Shown: positions 25,715 through 35,074, counted from the stretch's first letter. The stretch is 36,290 bases of DNA from Pararhodobacter sp. (GCA_020832545.1 JAFIEK010000039.1:1-36290), one strand, 5' to 3'. Notes: generated from the letters alone by a model not told the origin. Translations and numbers: made by a program.

Positions 25715-26461
25715 ATGCGGCCATTGACGAGCGAGTTGGGATCGGCACCGGTGGTTGTTCTGGTGCGCCCACAGATGGGTGAGAATATTGGTGCGGCGGC
25801 GCGTGCAATGCTCAATTTCGGGCTGGAGCACATGCGCCTTGTCGCCCCGCGCGATGGCTGGCCGAACCCTGCGGCGGTGGCCATGGCCTCGGGCGCGGGG
25901 CCGGTGCTCGAGCATGCGGGACTGTTTTCAGACCTGCCCGGGGCGCTGGCCGATTGCGACTATGTCTTTGCCACCACCGCGCGGGTGCGTGGGCTGGTCA
26001 AGCCCGTTTATACGCCTGAGGCCGCGATGACTGAAGCGCGCGCATTGATCGGGGCGGGCAAGCGCGTGGCGGTGCTGTTTGGCCCCGAGCGTGCGGGTCT
26101 GGAGAATGAGGAGGTCGCGCGGGCCAATGCCATTGTCACCATTCCGGTAAACCCGGCCTTCTATTCGCTCAACCTTGCGCAGGGCGTTCTGCTGCTGGCC
26201 TATGAATGGATGCGCCAGACCACCGAGACCCCGGCGCGCGCCGAGAACCTTGCCGGCACCGATTTCGCCACCGGTCTTGAAGTGGAAAAGCTGGGCGATC
26301 ATTTCGAGGAGAAGCTGGAAGCGAGCGGCTTCTTCTTTCCGCAGCAGAAGGCGCCGATGATGAAGCTGAACCTGCGCAACATGCTGACCCGCTGGGGCCT
26401 GACCCGCGCCGAGGTGCAGACCCTTCACGGTATCCTGCGACAGCTTGTACGCGGGCGGTGA
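25715..26461 (+). CDS. trmJ: tRNA (cytidine/uridine-2'-O-)-methyltransferase TrmJ (SPOUT family)
   Basis: The 248-residue protein is a SPOUT methyltransferase of the TrmJ type, which 2'-O-methylates position 32 of tRNAs with S-adenosylmethionine. Family motifs are LVRPQMGENIGAAARAMLNFG (about 16-36, motif 1), VLFGPERAGLENEE near 118 (motif 2) and IPVNPAFYSLNLAQGVLLLAYE near 142 (motif 3, the knot). A C-terminal helical extension (about 185-248) with RNMLTRWGLTRAEVQTLHGI is typical of TrmJ. A GAGAGGGAA ribosome site precedes the ATG. A broader label of TrmH-family RNA methyltransferase would also be safe. Confidence 0.9.
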   Translation: MRPLTSELGSAPVVVLVRPQMGENIGAAARAMLNFGLEHMRLVAPRDGWPNPAAVAMASGAGPVLEHAGLFSDLPGALADCDYVFATTARVRGLVKPVYTPEAAMTEARALIGAGKRVAVLFGPERAGLENEEVARANAIVTIPVNPAFYSLNLAQGVLLLAYEWMRQTTETPARAENLAGTDFATGLEVEKLGDHFEEKLEASGFFFPQQKAPMMKLNLRNMLTRWGLTRAEVQTLHGILRQLVRGR

Positions 26462-26520
26462 AGTGCTCTTGAAGCTGCCACTGTGCGGTTCTAGCTTGCC
26501 GCGGGAAGAAGGAGTGAGCC

Positions 26521-27660
26521 ATGGCCAAGCGTCCGATCTTTGAAGACGTCACAGACGGTGCCGCGCGCGCAGCCCCGCAAAAGGTGTCGATCGAGCGCCC
26601 TTCAGGCGCGCGCCGGGCGATCCGGGCGTGGCTTTATGCGCTTTTCGCGCTGGTCGTGGCAATGATCGCCGTGGGCGGTCTGACGCGGCTGACGGGCTCG
26701 GGCCTGTCGATCACCGACTGGCGCCCGCTTACCGGGGCGATCCCGCCGATGAGCGCTGAGGACTGGGCGCGCGAGTTCGAGGCCTATCGCCAGATCGATC
26801 AGTATCAGCTTCTTAACCGGGGCATGACGCTGGGTGAGTTCCAGTTCATATACTGGTGGGAATGGGGCCATCGCCAGTTGGGGCGGTTCATCGGGCTGGT
26901 CTGGGGCCTTGGTTTCCTGTGGTTCTGGCTGCGCAGCCAGATCCCGCCGGGCTGGACGGGCCGCTTGCTGCTGCTGGGCGCTTTGGGCGGCGCGCAGGGT
27001 GCGATTGGCTGGTGGATGGTGGCTTCGGGCCTGAACGAGGGGATGGTGGCGGTGGCCTCGTACCGGCTGGCGGTGCATCTGGGGCTGGCCTTTGTCATTC
27101 TGGGCCTGATCGCGTGGTATGCGCTGCTTTTGGGCCGGTCTGAAGCTGCGCTGATACAGGCAAGGCGAGCGGGCGAGGCGAAACTGTTCTCGATGTCCAC
27201 CGGGCTGATGCACTTCGCCTTTTTGCAGATCATTCTGGGTGCGCTGGTTGCCGGGATCGACGCCGGGCGCGGCTATACCGACTGGCCGCTGATGGCAGGC
27301 CAGATATTCCCGCCCGCCGCGTTCGAGTTGCAGCCGCTGTGGCGCAACTTCTTTGAGAACGACGGGTTGGTGCAATTCATTCACCGCAGCGCGGGCTATC
27401 TGCTGGCCATTTTCGCCGTGGTGGTCTGGGCGCGGGGACGGCGCAGCGCGTATCGCACCACGCGGGCCGGGTTCCACCTGATGCTGGGGGCGATGGCCGC
27501 GCAGATTTTGCTGGGCATTGTCACCGTGATGCATGGCGCGCCCTGGCCGCTGGCGATTGCGCATCAGCTGCTGGCGGTCGTGCTGTTCGTGATCATCATC
27601 CGCGCCCGGTTTCTGGCGCAATACCCGCATGGGGCAACCATTGGAAAGGGCCGCAAGTGA
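26521..27660 (+). CDS. ctaA: Heme A synthase (COX15/CtaA)
   Basis: The 379-residue inner-membrane enzyme oxidises the C8 methyl of haem O to make haem A for aa3-type cytochrome oxidase. It has eight hydrophobic segments in two similar halves. The four haem-ligand histidines are visible: His117 in EWGHRQLGRF, His186 in RLAVHLGLAF, His288 in QFIHRSAGY and His348 in AIAHQLLAV. The external Cys pair of Bacillus CtaA is absent, as in mitochondrial COX15 and other alphaproteobacteria. AGAAGGAG precedes the ATG. No other oxidase gene is in the window. Its stop overlaps the next start. Confidence 0.94.
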   Translation: MAKRPIFEDVTDGAARAAPQKVSIERPSGARRAIRAWLYALFALVVAMIAVGGLTRLTGSGLSITDWRPLTGAIPPMSAEDWAREFEAYRQIDQYQLLNRGMTLGEFQFIYWWEWGHRQLGRFIGLVWGLGFLWFWLRSQIPPGWTGRLLLLGALGGAQGAIGWWMVASGLNEGMVAVASYRLAVHLGLAFVILGLIAWYALLLGRSEAALIQARRAGEAKLFSMSTGLMHFAFLQIILGALVAGIDAGRGYTDWPLMAGQIFPPAAFELQPLWRNFFENDGLVQFIHRSAGYLLAIFAVVVWARGRRSAYRTTRAGFHLMLGAMAAQILLGIVTVMHGAPWPLAIAHQLLAVVLFVIIIRARFLAQYPHGATIGKGRK

Positions 27661-29129
27661 GCGCCTATGAAGAACTGCTGGCGCATGAGCGCCAGACGCA
27701 GGCGCTGGCACAGGTCATGGGCCGTCTGGGCTGGGACCAGGAAACCATGATGCCGCGCGGTGCTGCCGGGCAACGGGCCGAGGAGATGGGTGCGCTGGAA
27801 GGCGTGTTGCACGCGCGCCGCACCGATCCGCGTATTGCGGACTGGCTGGAGGCGGCAGACGCGCCCGATGCTGCGGGCCGCGCCATCCTGCGCCATGTCC
27901 AGCGTGATTATCAGCGCAACACCCGCGTGCCCGCCCGGTTGGCCGAAGAGATCGCGCGCGTGACCTCGACCGCGCAAGGGGTCTGGGCCGAGGCCCGCGC
28001 GCGCGATGATCTGCCGTCGTTCCGGCCCTGGCTGGAGCGGGTTGTGGCGCTCAAGCGCGAAGAGGCGGCGGGGCTGGCGGCGGGCGGTGACCTTTATGAT
28101 GCGGCGCTCGATGACTATGAGCCCGGCGCCTCGGCTGCCAGCATCGGCGCCATGTTCGACCGCATGCGCCCCCGGCTGGTGGCGCTGCGCGAACGGGTGC
28201 TGGACGCGCCCAACCAGCCTGCGCCGCTGAAAGGCGAGTTCGCGCGCGAGGGACAGTTGCGGCTGGCGCGGATACTGGCGGAAACTTTCGGTTATGATTT
28301 CGCGCGCGGGCGGATGGATCTGGCGGTGCATCCGTTTTCGTCAGGTTCGGGGGCGGATGTGCGCATCACCACCCGGATTGAAGAGAGCGACCCGTTCAAC
28401 TGCCTCTATTCCACCATCCACGAGGTCGGGCATGCGACCTATGAGCAAAACGTCCTGCCCGAATACGCGCTGACGCCGCTGGGGCAGGGGGCATCGATGG
28501 GGGTGCATGAAAGTCAGGCGCGGCTTTATGAGAACCAGCTGGGCCGCAGCGAGGCCTTTACCCGCTGGCTGCATGGCCGAATGCAAGCCGAGTTCGGCGA
28601 TCTGGGGCTTGGCGGGGCGGATGCCTTTCATGCCACCGTCAACCGCGTAACGCCCGGATTCATCCGCACCGAGGCCGATGAGGTGCAGTATAACCTGCAT
28701 ATCATGCTGCGCTTTGATCTGGAGCGCGCGCTGATGGCGGGAGATCTGACAGTGGGCGATCTGGAGGCGGCGTGGAATGACCGCTTCAAGTCCGATTTCG
28801 GCGTGACGGTCCCGCGCCCCTCGCAGGGCGTGTTGCAGGATGTGCACTGGTCGGTCGGGTTGTTTGGCTATTTCCCGACCTACAGTCTGGGCAATGTCTA
28901 TGCGGGCTGCCTGACACAGGCCATGCGCCGCGACCGCCCGGCGCTGGACCGGGAGTTGGAAACCGGCGATCTGGCCGGGCCGCTGGGCTGGCTGCGGGTG
29001 AAGCTGCAAGGCCATGGCGCGCTGATGGAACCGGCGGCAACCATCGAGGCGGCCTGCGGATTCGCGCCACAGGAGGGGCCGCTGCTGGATTATCTGGAAA
29101 CCAAGTTCAGCGCGATCTACGGTTTGTGA
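27657..29129 (+). CDS. Carboxypeptidase Taq, M32 family
   Basis: The 490-residue zinc metallocarboxypeptidase of family M32 removes C-terminal residues from peptides. Zinc is held by HEVGH (His255, His259, catalytic Glu256) and Glu285 in VHESQAR. Other family motifs are HPFSSG near 225, DVRITTR near 234 and the late IRTEADEVQYNLHI. It begins at a GTG that overlaps the ctaA stop (GTGA), so the two are coupled although their functions have no obvious link. The N-terminus AYEELLAHERQ is as expected for the family. Confidence 0.94.
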   Translation: MSAYEELLAHERQTQALAQVMGRLGWDQETMMPRGAAGQRAEEMGALEGVLHARRTDPRIADWLEAADAPDAAGRAILRHVQRDYQRNTRVPARLAEEIARVTSTAQGVWAEARARDDLPSFRPWLERVVALKREEAAGLAAGGDLYDAALDDYEPGASAASIGAMFDRMRPRLVALRERVLDAPNQPAPLKGEFAREGQLRLARILAETFGYDFARGRMDLAVHPFSSGSGADVRITTRIEESDPFNCLYSTIHEVGHATYEQNVLPEYALTPLGQGASMGVHESQARLYENQLGRSEAFTRWLHGRMQAEFGDLGLGGADAFHATVNRVTPGFIRTEADEVQYNLHIMLRFDLERALMAGDLTVGDLEAAWNDRFKSDFGVTVPRPSQGVLQDVHWSVGLFGYFPTYSLGNVYAGCLTQAMRRDRPALDRELETGDLAGPLGWLRVKLQGHGALMEPAATIEAACGFAPQEGPLLDYLETKFSAIYGL

Positions 29130-29425
29130 TGGCCCCGGAATTGCAGATCCTGACCATCAACGCGGTCTGTCTGGGGGTGGCCTATCTGGTGATCCTGCCG
29201 GGCCTGACGCGCAAGACGCTGAAGGCGCTGGCGCTGAGCGATCTGGCGGTGTCGGTCCTGGCGCTGGGAACAGCGGGGATGCTGTTCTGGGGCAGCGGGG
29301 TACGGTTCAGCCTTTTGCTGGTAGAGGTCAACTGGCTGGTCTTCGCTTTGGTGACCTTCGCCTTGATGGAAGTGCCGTTGTTCATGCGCTTTGTGCGCAA
29401 GCACGGGATCGAGCCGCCGCACTAG
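29129..29425 (+). CDS. Small membrane protein of unknown function
   Basis: The 98-residue protein has three predicted membrane segments (about 10-25, 35-55 and 62-85) and a basic tail MRFVRKHGIE. I do not recognise a family. It starts at ATG29129, overlapping the M32 stop by one base, or at the GTG one codon upstream, so it is the third gene of a ctaA-M32 operon. Repeat copy D begins 13 bases after its stop. Confidence 0.7.
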   Translation: MAPELQILTINAVCLGVAYLVILPGLTRKTLKALALSDLAVSVLALGTAGMLFWGSGVRFSLLLVEVNWLVFALVTFALMEVPLFMRFVRKHGIEPPH

Positions 29426-29438
29426 CGGGGGGCGGGAA

Positions 29439-29504
29439 GGGGGGCGTTGCCCCCCTCTTGGCCTACGGCCAATTCACCCCCCAGGATATTTTCAGACACA
29501 AAAT
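29439..29504 (-). repeat. Two-hairpin intergenic repeat, copy D (class I head)
   Basis: Read on the minus strand it starts five bases after the LLM oxidoreductase stop with ATTTTGTGTCTGAAAATATC, then the G run and TGAATT, hairpin 1 TTGGCC-gta-GGCCAA and hairpin 2 GGGGGGC-aac-GCCCCCC (29455-29439). It sits between two convergent genes and can serve both as a terminator. Confidence 0.8.
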
Positions 29505-29509
29505 CAGGA

Positions 29510-30517
<1,008 letters not shown>

Positions 30518-30582
30518 GGGGCCTCCTGAGCCGCAAACCTAAGATGCGCGACGGGGCGCGGCAAGGCTGCTGACACGGGCGT

Positions 30583-31611
30583 TCAGGTGGCGAAAGGTTC
30601 CAGCCTTGCATCCTGCAATGTCTGGCGGGGCGTGCAGCCAAAGCGGGCGCGGTAGGTTTGGGCAAAACGGCCGAAATGGGTGAAGCCCCAACGGGTGGCG
30701 ATCTCGGTCACGCTGTCGCCGGGGCGGGCGGCCTGAAGGTCCTGATGCGCGCGTTCCAACCGGATCTGGCGCAAGAATGCCATCGGCGTGGTGTCACGGA
30801 AGCGGCGGAAGGCGTATTGCAGCGCGCGCGTGCTCACACCCACCGCCGCCGCCACATCCTCGGGCCCCAGCGGGCGGTCTATATTGATGCGCATGTAATC
30901 CTCGGCCTGACGCACGAGGCGGGGGGCCACCTTTGTGCCGTGGCTGCGGTGCAGCGCCTCGGAAAAATTGTGGCCATGCGCTTCCAGAAGGCCGGTCATC
31001 AGCGCCGCTTCGATCTGATGGCCCATCAGGCTGCCCGCACCGAGGGCCGCGCGCCCGGCATCTGCTTCAGTCACCAGATGCAGGATCAGCGCCCGCAGTT
31101 GCGCCCCGCATGTGCCTGTCAGATCGCAGGAGCCAGAAAAGGTCAGCGCCTGGTCTGGCCGCCCGCCCAGCATCTGGCCAAGATGCGCCTGAAAGGCGGC
31201 GCGGTCGATCTGCAACAGCACCTGGCTGCAACCCTCATCCCAGATCATGGTGGTGGGGCGGTGGGGGTTCAAAAGCGCGGCGCGCGACGGATCAGAGCAA
31301 TAACTGTCCTTGCCGTTGCTGATGGCGGCGGCGCCCGACAGCGGCATCTGGAACAGGTAGAACTCGCGCAGAAAGCCCGGGCTGATCAGGGTCTTCGCGC
31401 CATAGTCGATGAAATTGAGCGACAGCCGTTCGCCGGGCAAATGATGGTGGCGCGCATGGAACGATCCGCGCCCGATCCGGTCCAGCCGGTGCGGGCAAAA
31501 GACCGAGGCCACACGCTCGCGCGCCTCGTCCAGATCACGGGTCTGAAACAGCTCATAGGCGGCAAGTGGTGCCTGCCGTTCACGCTGTGCGTCTGTTCCT
31601 GCCGTGTCCAT
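30583..31611 (-). CDS. AraC-family transcriptional regulator (IifR-like position)
   Basis: The 342-residue regulator has an N-terminal sensor domain of the AraC_binding_2 type (about 25-200) and a C-terminal double helix-turn-helix (about 235-335) with VAAAVGVSTRALQYAFRRF and VTEIATRWGFTHFGRFAQTYR. It is divergent from the SDR/StyA-like/flavin reductase operon, whose spacer carries two direct repeats suited to an AraC dimer. In indole-oxidising iif clusters an AraC regulator (IifR) holds the same role. The likely inducer is therefore an aromatic such as indole, by inference. AAGGAGG precedes the ATG at good spacing. Confidence 0.9.
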   Translation of the reverse strand: MDTAGTDAQRERQAPLAAYELFQTRDLDEARERVASVFCPHRLDRIGRGSFHARHHHLPGERLSLNFIDYGAKTLISPGFLREFYLFQMPLSGAAAISNGKDSYCSDPSRAALLNPHRPTTMIWDEGCSQVLLQIDRAAFQAHLGQMLGGRPDQALTFSGSCDLTGTCGAQLRALILHLVTEADAGRAALGAGSLMGHQIEAALMTGLLEAHGHNFSEALHRSHGTKVAPRLVRQAEDYMRINIDRPLGPEDVAAAVGVSTRALQYAFRRFRDTTPMAFLRQIRLERAHQDLQAARPGDSVTEIATRWGFTHFGRFAQTYRARFGCTPRQTLQDARLEPFAT

Positions 31612-31702
31612 TCCAGCCTCCTTGCCGGATGTTGGTGCATTCTATCACAAACATACATGCGAATGCACGGATTTCTGCGCGCGGTGCAGATTCTTTCGTT
31701 TT

Positions 31703-31733
31703 TTGGATAGTCGCGGTGCCATGTGGATAGCCG
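31703..31733 (+). promoter_or_regulatory. Direct-repeat operator for the AraC regulator
   Basis: TTGGATAGTCG (31703-31713) and GTGGATAGCCG (31723-31733 region) are near-identical direct repeats spaced 20 bases apart, about two helical turns. This is the usual arrangement for AraC-family half-sites. They lie 55-86 bases before the SDR start. No clear -10 could be fixed. Confidence 0.5.
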
Positions 31734-31788
31734 TCAGCCCGCGCGCTGTCACACTGAGCACTGGAAAAGGCAGATCAGGGAGTGAACA

Positions 31789-32565
31789 ATGCGAGGACTT
31801 GACGGCAAGGTCGCCATCGTTCCGGGCGGAGCCACCAAGATCGGGCAGGCGGTGGTCGATGCCTTTGTGGCGGCGGGCACCCGCGTCATGGTGGCCGATA
31901 TCAACGCCGATGCGGGCACGGCGATGATGCGCGAGGGCGTGGGCTTTACCGCCTGTGACCTGCGCAGCGATGAGGACATCAAGGCGCTGGTCAAGGCCAC
32001 GAAAGAGCAGTTCGGCCGCATCGACTTTCTGGTCAATGTCGCCTGTTCCTACCTCGACAACGGCGCCGATTCCACGCGCGCGGAATGGCTGGAAGCGCTG
32101 GATGTGAATGTCGTCGGTTCGGCCATCCTGATGCAGGAAGCGCGCCCGGAACTGGCCGCCAACAAGGGCGCGATCGTCAATTTCGGCTCCATTTCCAGCC
32201 GCGTGGCGCAAACCGGGCGCTGGCTGTACCCTGTCTCCAAGGCCGCAATCCTGCAACTGACCCGCGCTCAGGCGATGGACCTCGCGCCCGAGGGGATACG
32301 TGTGAACGCCGTCAGCCCCGGCTGGACATGGTCCAACATCATGGACCAGCTGACCGAGGGCAACCGCGAGAAAACCGACAGCGTGGCCGCGCCTTTCCAT
32401 CTTCTGGGTCGTACCGGCAACCCCGAGGAGGTGGCGAGCGCAGTGCTGTTTCTGTGCTCGGATGAGGCCAGTTTCATTACCGGTACCGATATCCGGGTGG
32501 ACGGCGGCTATACCGCCATGGGCCCCGAACAGAACGTGCCGGCCATTCCGAAACTCATGGAATAA
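31789..32565 (+). CDS. Short-chain dehydrogenase/reductase (IifB-like)
   Basis: The 258-residue classical SDR has its catalytic tetrad: Asn107, Ser134, Tyr147 and Lys151 (YPVSK). The cofactor motif is altered: PGGATKIGQ replaces TGxxxGIG and NVAC replaces NNAG. Asp37 in VADIN suggests preference for NAD(H). The C-terminus FITGTDIRVDGGYTAMG is typical. It opens the operon with the StyA-like oxygenase and flavin reductase. In iif clusters the SDR (IifB) oxidises the indole dihydrodiol made by the oxygenase; the same role is inferred here. AGGGAG precedes the ATG. Confidence 0.9.
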   Translation: MRGLDGKVAIVPGGATKIGQAVVDAFVAAGTRVMVADINADAGTAMMREGVGFTACDLRSDEDIKALVKATKEQFGRIDFLVNVACSYLDNGADSTRAEWLEALDVNVVGSAILMQEARPELAANKGAIVNFGSISSRVAQTGRWLYPVSKAAILQLTRAQAMDLAPEGIRVNAVSPGWTWSNIMDQLTEGNREKTDSVAAPFHLLGRTGNPEEVASAVLFLCSDEASFITGTDIRVDGGYTAMGPEQNVPAIPKLME

Positions 32566-32583
32566 TTCAGGGAGATGACGACA

Positions 32584-33816
32584 ATGAGAAAGATCACCAT
32601 TATCGGTGGCGGCCAGTCAGGGCTCATGGTGGCGCTGGGGTTGCTCAAAAAGGGCTATCAGGTACGCGTGGTGCAAAACCGCACGGCGGAGGACATCGCC
32701 AACGGGCGCATCATGTCGAGCCAGTGCATGTTCGGCGATTCCGTTCAGGCCGAGCGCGATCTGGGCATCGATTTCTGGACCGAACTGTGCCCGCCGGTCG
32801 AAGGCATCGCCTTTACCGTGCCGCATCCGGAACAGACCGGCGAAAAGGTGATCGACTGGGTGGGGCGGCTGGATCGCAACGCCTTTGCGGTTGATCAGCG
32901 GGTGAAATTTCCCGGCTGGCTGGCCGAGTTCGAGCGCCTTGGCGGGCGGCTGGTCATCAAGGAGGCCGGCATCAACGATATGGAGATGTATGCGCGCGAG
33001 GATGATCTGGTCATCGTCGCGTCCGGCAAGGGCGAGATCGGGCGCATGTTCGAGCGTGACACTGACAAATCTCCCTATGACAAACCCCAGCGCGCGCTGG
33101 CGCTGACCTATGTTACCGGCATGGTGCCGCGCCCTGAGCATTCGGCGGTGAATTTCAACCTGATCCCAGGTGTGGGCGAATACTTCGTCTTTCCCGGCCT
33201 GACCACCACCGGCCCTTGCCACATGATGGTGTTCGAAGGTGTGCCGGGCGGGCCGATGGATTGCTGGAATGACATCAAATCGCCGGACCAGCATCTGGCG
33301 AAATCCAAAGAGATCCTCGACACTTTCCTGCCGTGGGAGGCCGCGCGTTGCCGTGACGTTGAGCTGACCGACGACAACGGCATACTGGCGGGCCGCTTCC
33401 CGCCGACGGTGCGTAAGCCTGTGGCCACACTGCCCTCGGGCGCATTGGTGCTGGGGTTGGGCGATGCAGTCTGCCTGAATGATCCGATCACCGGTCAGGG
33501 TTCCAACAACGCGGCCAAGGCGGCTCGGGTCTATCTGAACCGCATCCTTGATCATGGCGACCGGCCCTTTGACGCCGCCTGGATGCAGGGCACATTCGAT
33601 GCCTATTGGGACTATGCGCAATGGGTCGTCGGCTGGACCAACGCCATGCTTGCCCCGCCGCCGCCGCATGTGCTGGAAATCATGGGCAATGCAGGCGCCA
33701 TTCCGAAACTGGCGCATCGGATGGCCAACGGTTTTGATGACCCGCGTGATTTCTTCCCGTGGTTCGCCGACCCGGATGCAGCGCAGGCCTATCTGACTGA
33801 GCTGAAGGCGGCCTGA
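32584..33816 (+). CDS. StyA-like FAD-dependent styrene/indole monooxygenase (IifC-like)
   Basis: The 410-residue protein is the oxygenase part of a two-component flavoprotein monooxygenase. It has the FAD Rossmann motif GGGQSG (8-13), and StyA-like segments VIVASGKGEIGRMFERD, SPYDKPQRALAL, LGLGDAVCLNDPITGQGSN and WTNAMLAPPPPHVLE. It should epoxidise styrene or indole double bonds using FADH2 supplied by the reductase encoded next. Start set at ATG32584, nine bases after GGGAG; ATG32575 abuts that site and is less likely. The SDR-oxygenase-reductase order fits iif indole clusters better than sty styrene clusters, which have StyC isomerase and StyD dehydrogenase. Confidence 0.9.
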   Translation: MRKITIIGGGQSGLMVALGLLKKGYQVRVVQNRTAEDIANGRIMSSQCMFGDSVQAERDLGIDFWTELCPPVEGIAFTVPHPEQTGEKVIDWVGRLDRNAFAVDQRVKFPGWLAEFERLGGRLVIKEAGINDMEMYAREDDLVIVASGKGEIGRMFERDTDKSPYDKPQRALALTYVTGMVPRPEHSAVNFNLIPGVGEYFVFPGLTTTGPCHMMVFEGVPGGPMDCWNDIKSPDQHLAKSKEILDTFLPWEAARCRDVELTDDNGILAGRFPPTVRKPVATLPSGALVLGLGDAVCLNDPITGQGSNNAAKAARVYLNRILDHGDRPFDAAWMQGTFDAYWDYAQWVVGWTNAMLAPPPPHVLEIMGNAGAIPKLAHRMANGFDDPRDFFPWFADPDAAQAYLTELKAA

Positions 33817-33827
33817 GGGCGATGGGC

Positions 33828-34316
33828 ATGGCCGTTGATCCCACTGAGTTCCGCATCGCGATGGGCCGCTTCCCGGGGGCGGTGACGATCATCACCACCC
33901 GCACCCCCGACGAGCGGCGCGGGATCACCGCCACCGCCGTCTGTTCGGTCACCGCCGAACCGCCCAGCCTCTTGGTCTGCGTCAACCGCAAGACCGGCAC
34001 CTGCGCGGGCATCCTTGAGAGCGGGCGCTTCAACGTGAACCTGCTGCCAGACCCCTCGCATGATCTGGCAATGCGCTTTGCCGGGGCGGGCGGAGTGACG
34101 GGCGAAGACAAGTTTGCGCAAGGCGACTGGTCCGAGGACAAGCGCGGCCTGCCGGTTCTGCAAAACGCCCGCATAGCCTTCTCCTGCGACGTCACGGACA
34201 GTATGGAGGCAGGCAGCCATCAGGTCTTTATCGGCCGGATCACGCAGATCCACCACGGCGACGGTGAAGCACTGATGTATGAGCAATCACGCTTTCACCG
34301 CCTGCAACCGCTCTAA
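33828..34316 (+). CDS. Flavin reductase (IifD/StyB-like)
   Basis: The 162-residue protein belongs to the flavin reductase-like family (HpaC, StyB, NtaB). It reduces free FAD or FMN with NADH for the oxygenase. Typical segments are FRIAMGRFPGAVTIITT (8-24), GITATAVCSVTAEPPSLLVCVN (flavin-binding barrel), FNVNLL near 66, and GSHQVFIGRI near 128. Start at ATG33828, eight bases after AGGG; ATG33822 is too close to it. Third gene of the operon, 11 bases after the oxygenase. It may also serve the flavin monooxygenase encoded at 35097. Confidence 0.92.
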   Translation: MAVDPTEFRIAMGRFPGAVTIITTRTPDERRGITATAVCSVTAEPPSLLVCVNRKTGTCAGILESGRFNVNLLPDPSHDLAMRFAGAGGVTGEDKFAQGDWSEDKRGLPVLQNARIAFSCDVTDSMEAGSHQVFIGRITQIHHGDGEALMYEQSRFHRLQPL

Positions 34317-34324
34317 AGCGCGAC

Positions 34325-34360
34325 GGGGCGCCTGTCGGAAAACGGCGCCCCTTCATCTTG
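34325..34360 (+). terminator. Terminator of the SDR-oxygenase-reductase operon
   Basis: An 8-bp perfect stem GGGGCGCC (34325-34332) and GGCGCCCC (34344-34351) with an 11-base loop is followed by TTCATCTTG. It starts eight bases after the flavin reductase stop and runs into repeat copy E. Confidence 0.55.
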
Positions 34361-34420
34361 CCAGAAATACGCGCGGGGGTGAATTGGCCGCAAGGCCAAG
34401 AGGGGGCGGCAGCCCCCCTT
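34353..34420 (+). repeat. Two-hairpin intergenic repeat, copy E (class II head)
   Basis: Head TCATCTTGCCAGAAATACGC, GGGGGTGAATT, hairpin 1 TTGGCC-gcaa-GGCCAA and hairpin 2 GGGGGC-ggca-GCCCCC (34402-34417), then TTCTTCG. The head is 19/20 identical to copy B. It lies between the convergent flavin reductase and MarR genes. Confidence 0.75.
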
Positions 34421-34432
34421 CTTCGCTTTCCC

Positions 34433-34990
34433 TCAGCCCCGCCGATGCGTCGCCGCTACGCGCGCCACCTCTTCATAGATCCCGCACAACAGGTTCAGCG
34501 TGCGCGTCGCCTCGCGCAGACGCTCGTGGATGTCGGGCACCGAATCGATCGCATCGATCAGCAGGCGCTGGCGCAGCGCGCCGAAATCTTCGGTCACACG
34601 GTGCCCGGCGTCCGTCACCTCATAGGTGACGCCGGCGCGCCCCGCGCCCTTGCGCTCCACCAACCCGGCGGCGATGAGTTTGCGCAGACTGTACTGAATA
34701 TTGGGCACGTCATCGCGGTTGGTCAGCCGCGCCAGATCCTTGATCGTCTTGGGCCGGTCGTTCATGCGGATGATATGCAGCATCGCGTTCTCTGCGCCCG
34801 AGGCCGCCAGATCGGCCACGCTGGCCAAACATTCCGACTGCCAGCGCGCGAATCCCTCATTGGTGCGCATCAGCGCGAATTCCAGTTCCGTGAACTCGAT
34901 CTCGCCGGGTTTCTGCGCAAGATGCCAGCGCTGGTCAAACTCGGCCCGGGGTTTACCGGATTGATTGGGCTGGGTTTTCTGTTTGGTCAT
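34433..34990 (-). CDS. MarR-type winged-helix regulator
   Basis: The 185-residue protein has a winged-helix core of MarR type (about 50-160): ENAMLHIIRMNDRPKTIKDLA, then the recognition region DVPNIQYSLRKLIAAGLVERKG and the wing GVTYEVTDAGHRV. The N-terminal 25 residues are charged and probably disordered. It is divergent from the RutA-like monooxygenase and most likely represses it and itself, as is usual for MarR pairs; the ligand is unknown. Start ATG34990 is five bases from AGGAGG; ATG34993 is too close. Confidence 0.85.
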   Translation of the reverse strand: MTKQKTQPNQSGKPRAEFDQRWHLAQKPGEIEFTELEFALMRTNEGFARWQSECLASVADLAASGAENAMLHIIRMNDRPKTIKDLARLTNRDDVPNIQYSLRKLIAAGLVERKGAGRAGVTYEVTDAGHRVTEDFGALRQRLLIDAIDSVPDIHERLREATRTLNLLCGIYEEVARVAATHRRG

Positions 34991-35031
34991 CATGGCCTCC
35001 TGTCACGCAGCATAGTTGCCAAAAAATACAA

Positions 35032-35074
35032 TTGAAAACAACATTATTATTTGATAGAAACTCTATTGTAAAAT
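35032..35074 (+). promoter_or_regulatory. Promoter of the RutA-like gene with palindromic operator
   Basis: TTGAAA (35032-35037), 17 bases and TAGAAA (35055-35060) form a plausible promoter. The palindrome ATAGA-AAC-TCTAT (35054-35066) covers the -10. A wider pair TACAAT (35028-35033) and ATTGTA (35065-35070) brackets the region. The AT-rich spacer stands out from its surroundings. A MarR dimer bound here would block transcription. Confidence 0.5.

Noticed and set aside
26602-27711. 369-codon open frame antisense to heme A synthase
   Set aside because: Same cause; low-complexity basic product lying opposite a gene with all four conserved histidines.
30583-34316. Styrene degradation (sty) cluster
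   Set aside because: No styrene oxide isomerase, phenylacetaldehyde dehydrogenase or StySR sensor is present; AraC plus SDR fits indole-type clusters better.
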